Source: Tubulinosema ratisbonensis (lineage: Eukaryota; Microsporidia; Tubulinosematidae). Taken from it: a stretch of DNA of 10,640 nucleotides. Under the pieces are notes generated by a model that did no database searches, was not told the origin of the DNA, and worked only from the letters and a program-made list of their open reading frames with translations. The translations under genes were made by a program, and so were the position numbers. The stretch spans positions 1 to 10,640 of the forward strand of contig RCSS01000158.1 of assembly GCA_004000155.1 (NCBI GenBank), read 5' to 3'. Positions 1 to 6,806 of this stretch are shown here, piece after piece. How positions within the stretch are numbered: position 1 is the first letter of the stretch; each line of letters begins with the position of its first letter.

Positions 1-97
1 AATCACCATAAAACAAGAAAATGAATAAAAAATTAACAAATTTTTTTAAATTTGTGCCAAAAATTTAATTCTTTTATTTTTTTAAGTAAAACACCCA
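1..97. other. AT-rich upstream flank of the HSF gene
   Basis: Leader and presumed promoter of the heat shock factor gene. It holds long T runs (for example 46-50 and 76-83) and then the CCC start signal. No TATA-like box can be told apart from the general A/T background, and no coding frame is visible. Confidence 0.4.
94..96 (+). promoter_or_regulatory. CCC start-proximal signal of HSF gene
   Basis: The sequence reads CACCC, one A, then ATG at 98. C triplets are rare in this DNA, so one placed one base before the ATG stands out. Microsporidian genes are known to carry CCC-like or GGG-like motifs just upstream of the start codon, thought to mark transcription or start-site choice. This supports 98 as the true start. 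Confidence 0.6.
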
Positions 98-859
98 ATG
101 GATTACTTTGGTTATAAAACAGCAAAATTTATAAAAAGACTTTATAAAGTGGTAGAAGACCCTTCAATAAAAGAAATAAAATGGAGTAACAATGGTAAAT
201 CATTCATAATTCCAAACAAAGACGATTTTCTTAAGAAAGTGTTACCACACATTTCGAAGACAAAGGAATATTCTGCCTTTGTAAGACTGTTAAACCATTA
301 TGGCTTTCAAAAGATTCAAGGGATGTCATCAGAAAACGAGGAATATTTTCATAAAAATTTTGAACAAAACAACGAACAAAATCTCATTTACATAACCAGA
401 ACCAAGCAAAGAAAATTACAGCCACAAGAAGATTTAATATTGTACAGAAGAGAGAACCAAGAAATGAAAGAGCAATTAGAATACCTTATGAAGAATAATT
501 TAAATATCAGTGCTGAAATTAATCAACTAAGAATCAGAATAGAAAACCAGGATAAAACCATTACAAGTTTAATAGAAGTTTTATCAAAAGTGTTTAATAT
601 GGGAATAAAGACACAAAAACAAATGGCTTTGAAGGGAGACACTTCTATGGAAAAGAAATTATCAACCATTTTAGAAGAAAAGGAAGCATTTGACTCAGAT
701 TCTAGAAATAAAAGGATTCTTTCTGAGATTGAGCTAAGAAAATGTTTAGAGAGTGCAGAAAAGAAAAAAGATAATTTTATGATGCTAAAAGATAATTTAA
801 ACAATGAAAAAGAAGAAGAAAATGAAGAAGAAACATTTAATTTTGCTGACTTTTTTTAA
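98..859 (+). CDS. HSF: Heat shock transcription factor (HSF family)
   Basis: Nuclear transcription factor expected to trimerise and bind heat shock elements (repeated nGAAn units) to control chaperone genes. Residues 8-101 form a typical HSF winged-helix DNA-binding domain: F11-x3-LY near the start, IKWSNNGKSFIIP at 27-39, F44-x3-VLP at 44-50, and the recognition-helix block FVRLLNHYGFQKI at 61-73. The usual RQLN is RLLN here (Leu at 64 in place of Gln), while R63, N66, Y68, G69, F70 and K72 are kept. Residues 111-166 are a heptad-rich coiled coil, matching the HR-A/B trimerisation region. The C-terminus is an acidic run (237-245) ending in FNFADFF, which resembles an aromatic/hydrophobic/acidic activation motif. 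At 253 residues it is shorter than yeast or animal HSFs, as expected for a reduced parasite. The start is supported by the CCC signal. Family assignment is firm; activation-motif function is inference. Confidence 0.95.
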   Translation: MDYFGYKTAKFIKRLYKVVEDPSIKEIKWSNNGKSFIIPNKDDFLKKVLPHISKTKEYSAFVRLLNHYGFQKIQGMSSENEEYFHKNFEQNNEQNLIYITRTKQRKLQPQEDLILYRRENQEMKEQLEYLMKNNLNISAEINQLRIRIENQDKTITSLIEVLSKVFNMGIKTQKQMALKGDTSMEKKLSTILEEKEAFDSDSRNKRILSEIELRKCLESAEKKKDNFMMLKDNLNNEKEEENEEETFNFADFF

Positions 860-1173
860 TTTTTATAAAAAATATAAATTCATTTCAGTAAAATATTTAA
901 TTTTATTAAAAATTCTTAGTTTTTATAATTGAAATTAATTTAATTAAATGTTGTGGACCTTTAACAGAAAAAAGTAAAATAATATTGGAAAAAAGAAATA
1001 TTTTTAAATAATAATTTATAATTAAATTTGTTGAAATAAAACATTTATAAATAAATAAAACATTAAATAAATAATTATAAAAAAAATATTCCCTGGAAAC
1101 AAAAAAAATATAAAATATTATTAATCTAAAATAAATAAAATATAATTAATTTAAAAAAAATAAAATTAATATG
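860..1173. other. AT-rich spacer between HSF and the 1273 gene
   Basis: Non-coding stretch of nearly pure A/T with many stops in all frames. The only less A/T-biased patch is at 951-967 (TTGTGGACCTTTAACAG), which has a near-match at 9967-9986. No promoter element or RNA gene can be recognised. Confidence 0.5.
951..967 (+). repeat. Short motif with a near copy at 9967-9986
   Basis: TTGTGGACCTTTAACAG here aligns with TTGTGGACACCTTTAAACAG at 9967-9986. All 17 bases are matched, with a 2-base and a 1-base insertion in the second copy. Both copies lie in otherwise A/T-dominated spacers. They may be fragments of a dispersed element or a shared regulatory word. Two copies are too few to decide, and chance is possible. 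Confidence 0.25.
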
Positions 1174-1268
1174 AAATAAAATAAAATAATAAAATAATAA
1201 AATAATAAAATAATAAAATAATAAAATAATAAAATAATAAAATAAAATAAAATAAAATAAAATAAAAC
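1174..1268. repeat. A/T microsatellite, AAAATAAT and AAAAT units
   Basis: Perfect tandem array. AAAT and AAAAT (1174-1182) are followed by seven exact copies of AAAATAAT (1183-1238), then five copies of AAAAT (1239-1263) and a final AAAAC. The array ends four bases before the ATG at 1273, so it makes up the immediate 5' flank of that gene. The change of unit length inside the array suggests replication slippage, with AAT gained or lost per unit. Length is likely to vary between strains. Confidence 0.9.
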
Positions 1269-1272
1269 AATT

Positions 1273-2235
1273 ATGAAAATTGGATTAGAAACAGAAGATT
1301 ACCAATTAAACCTCGAAAACTTACAAAAAAGATTTGATTTACTAAAAAAAGAGAAAGACATTCTTCTTATAAACGAAAAACACAAAGAGATGGACGTTTT
1401 CATAAAAATAAAGAAAGATTCAAAGGTAAAAATTTCCTACTTTTTAGAAGAAATAATTGTGAGCGAAGAAAAAGTAGAAGAAACTTTGTTAAATCTTCTT
1501 ACAAAATTATTAAATTTTAAAATAATTTTACTTAAAGGGATTGTTGTTAAAAAAATGGAAGGAGAAAAAATAAGACCAACAATCAAAATTTATTGCAAAA
1601 ACATGCCTTATTTACAAATAGAAGATGAATTATTTTTAGATAAAAATAATATCAAATTAAAAAATGAATTGAGAGAATGTTTTACTTTTGTAAATCAATC
1701 ATTTATTTGTGAAGATGAAATACTTCATTCACTTTTAAAAACAAACATTTTAGCTTTCAAAAACAGAAACACTTTTAGAATTTGCAGTTTAAATTCTTCA
1801 TTTATGATTTATAAAACTAATACAAATAAACTNAANTNNGAAAGTATTTTTAATATTTCGCCATTTATAGATTTCTATGCTTACATTCTTAAAAATAAAT
1901 CAGTTTCACCATTAATAACTGATTTATGTGAGGTATTTTTTAATGATTTTGATCCTATTTTAGATGAAGCTTTTTACAATGCACTGATTACTTTTGAAAA
2001 TAAAGGAATGGACTGTGAAGAGGAGTTTTTACGAGAGCTTGTCAAAATNGCCCCTTGTTTCTTTAACAAAGGATTGTGCGCTGATTATTTTAGTAAGATT
2101 GTAGAGGTATTTGACAGTAAAGGATATAAAAAAAGAAGGAAATCACAAGAACACAAGATTGAAGATAAAAATAATGAGCAAGAATATCTTGAAAGATGTT
2201 ATGGAGGAAGTTTAAAATATTATTTGAGCAAATGA
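1273..2235 (+). CDS. Hypothetical protein, 320 aa, N-terminal coiled coil
   Basis: Function not recognised. Residues about 10-36 are charged and helical (LENLQKRFDLLKKEKDILL), consistent with a short coiled coil. The middle mixes beta-like hydrophobic stretches with Glu/Lys segments. The C-terminal part is helical (about 200-285) and ends with a basic patch, GYKKRRKSQ, followed by an acidic/polar tail. There is no signal peptide or membrane segment, so it is probably cytosolic or nuclear; the basic patch could be a nuclear signal, but that is inference. Ambiguous bases at 1833, 1836, 1838, 1839 and 2049 leave four codons undefined without breaking the frame. This start is the first ATG after the microsatellite, which contains in-frame stops. 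Unlike three neighbours it lacks an adjacent CCC signal. The long open frame in such AT-rich DNA makes it a real gene. Confidence 0.85.
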   Translation: MKIGLETEDYQLNLENLQKRFDLLKKEKDILLINEKHKEMDVFIKIKKDSKVKISYFLEEIIVSEEKVEETLLNLLTKLLNFKIILLKGIVVKKMEGEKIRPTIKIYCKNMPYLQIEDELFLDKNNIKLKNELRECFTFVNQSFICEDEILHSLLKTNILAFKNRNTFRICSLNSSFMIYKTNTNKXXXESIFNISPFIDFYAYILKNKSVSPLITDLCEVFFNDFDPILDEAFYNALITFENKGMDCEEEFLRELVKXAPCFFNKGLCADYFSKIVEVFDSKGYKKRRKSQEHKIEDKNNEQEYLERCYGGSLKYYLSK

Positions 2236-3334
2236 AATTAAATAAATTCCTTTTAAATTAATCTAATATTTTATTGAAGATTGATATTCTTTTTTTCTTT
2301 GGTTAATTAATTTTATAAAAGAAAAGGGTTATTTTAAATTTTTAAATGAACAATGTTTGTAAAATTAAAGTAAAATTGTAAATTTCGGAAAACTTAGTTT
2401 TTGAAGTTGAAGTAAAAATTATTTAATATTTCATAATTTTTACAAATTAGCGTGTCAATAATTAAAAGTAAATAATATTTATAAGAACGCAAAAAAAACT
2501 CACAAGAAATGAAAGTTTTTTTTGATGCAGACATGATTTTATATAATTTTTGGTTCTTTTACCAGATTGTGTTTTCTTTTATAAAAGTTCCTACCCTCAC
2601 ATCACTAAAGTCATTTTAAAGATATCTAATATTAGATTCTTGACCTTTGTAGTAAATGAAAACTAAGTTTCTACAATTAAATGGAGTATGACAATTAAAT
2701 GTATCAAAAATCATTCTTTAAAAATATATCTTACTTACAGAAAATATGTAAAAAATAATCTTTTAAAAGCAAAAGTATCTTTTTTATGCTGTATTTCATC
2801 TAAAAAAGTGTCTTAGGATAATCTTGTTTTAAATTATTTGAAATTAGTAAGATTTTTTAAAAAAATTATCGTGTTTTCAATGGCTAATCAACAAAGTTCT
2901 TTAAAATATGTAAAAAATTAAAGCAAATAAAAGATTTTTTAGAAAGTAGCAAGTACATTTATAGCTTTTTTTACTGTAATATATGTTAAAAAGACTTGTT
3001 TTACTAAAAAATATACTTTATTAGAAAACTTATAAATTTAAGGTGAAAAATAGAACAGAGATTTTTATATTTTTGAATAAATTAGTACAAAAACAAAAAA
3101 TGGGGTAAAAATATTAGAAGGATTAGTTAAACGCAATAGAATTATTACAATATAATGAAGGATTTAAAGTTTGAACATATTATATCATATATTTCTTGTT
3201 AAATAAAAATTTTGTATACATTTAGAATGATCAGTTATAGACCTTCAAATAAATTTTCGATCATAAAGCGTCTAAAAAATTAAAGAATATAAATATCATT
3301 TAAAACTAGTATAGTGAACAGATTTAATGTCAAT
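2236..3334. other. Gene-free AT-rich spacer of about 1.1 kb
   Basis: No gene can be supported. The longest ATG-started frame I read by eye is a 36-codon one at 2509-2619 (hydrophobic, starting MKVFFDADM), too short and too F/I-rich to separate from chance. A 12-bp palindrome TCTAATATTAGA lies at 2625-2636. The stretch is long for a microsporidian spacer and may hold decayed coding sequence, but I see no recognisable remnant. Confidence 0.5.
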
Positions 3335-3529
3335 ATGGTATTTTCAAGAGATATTACAATTTTATTTAGCATTTCTTATACTATTGAATTGGATTTTATA
3401 TTACCTATAGAAGGTATCGCGGTAGATATTCACATGAACTTTCCATTTTTTAGAAACAACAAAGAATTAAAAATTTTAAATTACAAAACTAAAAAATGTA
3501 TAAAAAAGGATTTAATTGTTAAAAAATAG
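3335..3529 (+). CDS. Doubtful small ORF, 64 aa
   Basis: Open frame with its first ATG at 3335; the frame is open from 3293, and a GTG at 3314 would give 71 residues. The peptide has a hydrophobic first half (for example ILFSISYTIELDFILPIEGIAV) and a Lys-rich tail (KTKKCIKKDLIVKK). It resembles no family I know. Its last 18 bases overlap, tail to tail, the end of the opposite-strand gene that stops at 3512. There is no CCC signal before it. It could be a small gene, a relic, or a chance frame; chance is most likely. Confidence 0.2.
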   Translation: MVFSRDITILFSISYTIELDFILPIEGIAVDIHMNFPFFRNNKELKILNYKTKKCIKKDLIVKK

Positions 3530-4543
3530 CCGTAAAGAATTAAAAACATATTTTTTATACGAATAAGCAAGACTACAAGCGTTTTTCATGAAATCATCAA
3601 ACATAAAATAAGTTCCCAATGTTACCAATATATCGTAGGCTTCCTTGAAGCTGTGGAATGTTAAATGATACGTCTTCCAGATTTCAATTGTGTACAATAA
3701 TGATTTATCGGAAAATGGTTTATTTCTGGCAGTCTTTTTTAAAAGGCAATCAATACAACCTGAATGATTTTTTGGAGTATAATTTTTAAACCCTCTGCTA
3801 AAAAAGGATATAAAAATTGTGAACAAAATTGAGTTTTTATCGTCCAAATAAAAATTATTAACTATTAAATCTGCCAAGCGTTCCTTGTATTCTAATTTTT
3901 CGTATAATTTATAAAAACTCATTTCGTTATGTATAATTTCTTGAAGTGCCATTGGAAATTTTTTATCAGATTTTATATGAAGTTGTTTAGATACATTGCC
4001 AAAATCATAAGCGAATATGTCAACCATATGTTTTGAGGCGATGTTTATGAATTTTCTTGTTTTAAAATAATCTTCAATTTCTTTGAAAGTAACCTGAATC
4101 GAAGAATCATAATTTGGATTTAAAACATTATAGTGTTGTCCTAAATATGGTCTGTTTGCAGCCGATGGTTGGGAATTATCCTGTGAAACAACGCTTAAAT
4201 AATTCGCATCATATCTGGGTGTGCTTGCTGTACTAAACTGATTCGTACTGGGAATTCTTCCATCTGGGATGTGATTATATGGATTTGTAGGGCAAATATG
4301 ATTTAATTGTGTGTTATAATAAGGAACTTCGATGAGAGCTGGTTGAAAGGGATTACTTATTAAACAATTTTGAGGATAAACAATCATTTGAGAGCTTATA
4401 GGATAGTAAATTCGCGTGGTTGATGGATTAGAAAATAAGATAGTTCCTGAAGGACTAGTGTTGTAAACAAGAGGTGCCATGTTAAAGTTTGTTGCTTGAA
4501 CATGTAAAATAAGTAAAGAAATTTTTTTTATCAAAGTGTTCAT
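3512..4543 (-). CDS. Putative secreted protein, 343 aa, lineage-specific
   Basis: The N-terminus looks like a signal peptide: MNTLIKK, then a hydrophobic core (ISLLILHV, 8-15) and a plausible cleavage point after VQA at 17. Residues about 25-145 are low in charge and rich in Pro, Tyr, Asn, Ser and Thr, suggesting an extended, unstructured or wall-like segment. Residues about 150-343 form a denser helical domain with alternating charged and aromatic residues and a GCIDC pair (Cys 263 and 266); the other cysteines are at 60, 84 and 323. No transmembrane helix is evident after the signal, so export to spore wall, polar tube or host is plausible but unproven. The start is strongly supported because CCCC abuts the ATG on this strand. 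It reads away from SRP72 across a 1-kb spacer. I recognise no known family; it is probably specific to this parasite lineage. Confidence 0.85.
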   Translation of the reverse strand: MNTLIKKISLLILHVQATNFNMAPLVYNTSPSGTILFSNPSTTRIYYPISSQMIVYPQNCLISNPFQPALIEVPYYNTQLNHICPTNPYNHIPDGRIPSTNQFSTASTPRYDANYLSVVSQDNSQPSAANRPYLGQHYNVLNPNYDSSIQVTFKEIEDYFKTRKFINIASKHMVDIFAYDFGNVSKQLHIKSDKKFPMALQEIIHNEMSFYKLYEKLEYKERLADLIVNNFYLDDKNSILFTIFISFFSRGFKNYTPKNHSGCIDCLLKKTARNKPFSDKSLLYTIEIWKTYHLTFHSFKEAYDILVTLGTYFMFDDFMKNACSLAYSYKKYVFNSLRLFFNN

Positions 4544-4547
4544 GGGG
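4544..4547 (-). promoter_or_regulatory. CCCC start signal of the secreted-protein gene
   Basis: On the minus strand the sequence reads TTAACCCCATGAAC, with four C directly touching the ATG at 4543. Beyond it lies a long A run (T9 on the plus strand at 4558-4566). This is the tightest of the three CCC-like start signals in the window. Confidence 0.6.
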
Positions 4548-5597
4548 TTAATTTTTGTTTTTTTTTTAAAAATTTTTTTACAATTTCCAAAAAAACTGTT
4601 TAATATTCAATTTTAGTATTTCTTACTCTTTTAGGAATATTGAAAGATTTTCTAAAAAATTTAGATGATTTGATCTAATTTTACAAAATACTAAAACATT
4701 AAAAAACATAATTTTTCTGACATTTTACTTAATTACAAAAAATTTCATGTAATATTCTAATAAATTGATTATTCAATAAAAAATATTTTATAGAATTAAA
4801 ATACGAAAATTCGACCAAAATAAAAATTAAATTATAGTTTAAACCTTTATAACCTATTTTTACATAAAAAATCTATCAAATATTGCTTAATCATAGATCT
4901 ATTAAATATTTCTTATATGACGAGATATAAAATAAAAGCGTATTGCCAAAAGAACAGAAATGATTTATTCTTAATTGAATTTAAAGTTCAATTATAATTT
5001 TACAATTTATTTTTTTAATCGGCGGTTTTAAATAATAGCCATACAAGCGAGATAACAGTTAAAGATATATAAATTAAATTAGTGATCATGAAATATATTC
5101 ATTATTTGATTTATAAATTTAATGAAAATATTAATAAACATAAAAGACAGGTTTGTTAATGATTTTTTGTACGTATAAAATTTTGAATAAATTTCAACAC
5201 ATTTTTATTTTATAGTTAAAATCCTTAAAACATATATTCTGGTTCAGTAGGTTTTTAGAGTTATTTAATTTTTTTATTTATGATTCTAGCACGCATTAAA
5301 ACAAAAACATATACTTTTCGAATAATACTTTACTCGTAAAAAACACGAAATATTTACAATTTCACGAAACTTTCATAATCAACAAAGATTACTCTTAGCG
5401 CCATAACCAATTTTTGTAAGTGTTGTAAAATTTTNATTATTATTTAAACATCTCTTTTAATTTAACTGTTGATTTTTTGCTTTAAATTTTCTAAAATTAA
5501 AAGTTTTTTTAATTATTAATTTAATAAAATATTTTTTTTATATTATTTATTTTATTAAAATATAGTTCTATCAAATTAATAAAGAAATAAAAAATAG
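4548..5597. other. Divergent intergenic spacer of about 1.05 kb
   Basis: It lies between the minus-strand secreted-protein gene and the plus-strand SRP72 gene, so it must hold both promoters. It is AT-rich, with stops in every frame and no ORF worth listing. One ambiguous base is at 5435. A heat-shock-element-like arrangement, TTC-2-GAA-2-TTT, is at 5361-5373, but its number of good units does not exceed chance. No RNA gene was recognised. Confidence 0.5.
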
Positions 5598-5601
5598 CCC
5601 C
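5598..5601 (+). promoter_or_regulatory. CCCC start signal of SRP72 gene
   Basis: TAGCCCCAAATG: four C, two A, then the ATG at 5604. It follows a long A/T-only run, so the C tetrad stands out. It matches the CCC-like microsporidian start signal and supports the chosen start codon. Confidence 0.6.
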
Positions 5602-5603
5602 AA

Positions 5604-6605
5604 ATGACAAANNTACNAGNATTAATAAAAAATGAAGACCATGAAAAAATATTAGAATTAGAATCAGGTAAACACAAATGTATAGCATTAATAAAATTGA
5701 AAAGATATAAAGAAGCATTGGAGCATTGTCATCCTATAAGTTATGAATCAGCTTACGTTTATTACTCTCTAAAAAAGTATAAAAGATCTTTAAAGATACT
5801 TAATCAGTTGGACAATTCAGAAGAGAAAGTAAAAATACTCAAATCACAAGTGTTGTATCATTTAAGTAGGTACAATGAAGCATATTCTTTTTTAAGTGAG
5901 TGTACCTTGTCAGAAGAGAGTATTATTAACCTTACAGCTATGAGAAGTTTAGCAGAATTAGCTCATTCTACTACCAAACAAATTGGAAGTAAATATTGTG
6001 TAAAAAAGAAAGATGAAATGGCAAAATTTAAAGATTTTGATAAAAATAAGTTTGGTGATAAAGAACTAGAAGAGGAATTCTTTTTTAATGAATCTTTTAG
6101 GTATTTATACGATGAAAAGAAGTATATTTCTGTATTAAAGAATTATACTAATAAGTTTACTGGAATAATCAAAGATCAACTTAACAATGTTTTAGGAAAC
6201 TTTGAAGAAATAAAAGAAGAAAATTTGAGTAAAGGAAAATTACAAACATTAAAATTTAACAAAAAGGAGATCAGTGATCTGAGAAATAAAATACATTTCC
6301 AGAAAGGATTGGCACAAACAAATGAAAAATATTGGCCTAACAATGAATATTTCTGTTTTACTAAAGCCAGAGAACTAAATTATGAGATTAAAGATGTAAT
6401 TATTCCCTCCGATACTAATAATTTATTACTTTTGAATGCTTATATCAACTTAAAAAGGATGTTAGAAGGAAAGAAATTTACTAGAAAATATTTCAATATT
6501 CCTTATGAATCAACTGTTTGGAATATTGTTAAATTGTTAAGTTTAAAGAATAAAGAATTCTGTGAAGAAAGTGAGAAAGTTAAAGAAATATTAAAGAATA
6601 AATGA
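5604..6605 (+). CDS. SRP72: Signal recognition particle subunit SRP72
   Basis: SRP72 pairs with SRP68 on the SRP RNA and takes part in targeting secretory proteins to the ER. The N-terminal part shows the family's TPR-like helix pairs: HKCIALIKLKRYKEALEHC at 24-42, YESAYVYYSLKKYKRSLKIL at 47-66, and KILKSQVLYHLSRYNEAYSFL at 77-97, followed by an INLTAMRSL helix at 108-116. The order of lysine- and tyrosine-flanked repeats matches SRP72 better than a generic TPR protein. The protein is 333 residues, roughly half the length of animal or yeast SRP72. I do not see the PDPERWLP-like motif of the usual RNA-binding domain, though the C-terminal half is Lys-rich. Ambiguous bases at 5612, 5613, 5617 and 5620 hide residues 3-6. 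The start is backed by a CCCC signal. The alternative is another TPR-repeat protein. Confidence 0.8.
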   Translation: MTXXXXLIKNEDHEKILELESGKHKCIALIKLKRYKEALEHCHPISYESAYVYYSLKKYKRSLKILNQLDNSEEKVKILKSQVLYHLSRYNEAYSFLSECTLSEESIINLTAMRSLAELAHSTTKQIGSKYCVKKKDEMAKFKDFDKNKFGDKELEEEFFFNESFRYLYDEKKYISVLKNYTNKFTGIIKDQLNNVLGNFEEIKEENLSKGKLQTLKFNKKEISDLRNKIHFQKGLAQTNEKYWPNNEYFCFTKARELNYEIKDVIIPSDTNNLLLLNAYINLKRMLEGKKFTRKYFNIPYESTVWNIVKLLSLKNKEFCEESEKVKEILKNK

Positions 6606-6806
6606 ATAAAATAATGAATTAATTCANANNATATAAAAGTGTATTTTTTTGTATGTTGTATAAATAACTGTCAAATAAATTAAAAAATATTTATTTTAAA
6701 AATACAACAAATTGCCACACAGGGATTTCATTTTAACAATTTTGACAGGAAGAAAGTTAAAATTTTTTTTGTGTTTGAATATTTTAAATTTGACTTAGAA
6801 AAATTA
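6606..6806. other. Spacer between SRP72 and the kinase gene
   Basis: Holds the 3' end of SRP72 (an AATAAA overlaps its stop region at 6597-6602), ambiguous bases at 6627, 6629 and 6630, and the presumed kinase promoter. The kinase frame is open back to a stop at 6681-6683 but has no ATG before 6807. The only CC-containing patch is GCCACACAGGG (6714-6724), about 85 bases before that ATG. Confidence 0.5.

Noticed and set aside
523..804. 93-codon minus-strand frame inside the HSF gene
   Set aside because: It is the antisense shadow of the Lys/Glu-rich HSF coding sequence, giving a Phe/Ser/Leu-rich peptide typical of such shadows.
2509..2619. 36-codon hydrophobic ORF in the 2236-3334 spacer
   Set aside because: Short, F/I-rich as expected from T-rich DNA, with no start signal and no recognisable family.
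5361..5373. Heat shock element-like TTC-2-GAA-2-TTT upstream of SRP72
   Set aside because: Only two perfect units. TTC-2-GAA pairs are expected a few times by chance in 10 kb of this composition, and SRP72 is not a typical heat shock gene.
5521..5718. 65-codon minus-strand frame over the SRP72 start
   Set aside because: Hydrophobic low-complexity translation of A/T DNA antisense to SRP72, interrupted by N codons. It looks membrane-like only through composition.
6771..6806. GTG-initiated N-terminal extension of the kinase
   Set aside because: GTG starts are not expected for nuclear genes of this kind, and the first in-frame ATG is at 6807, well before the conserved domain.
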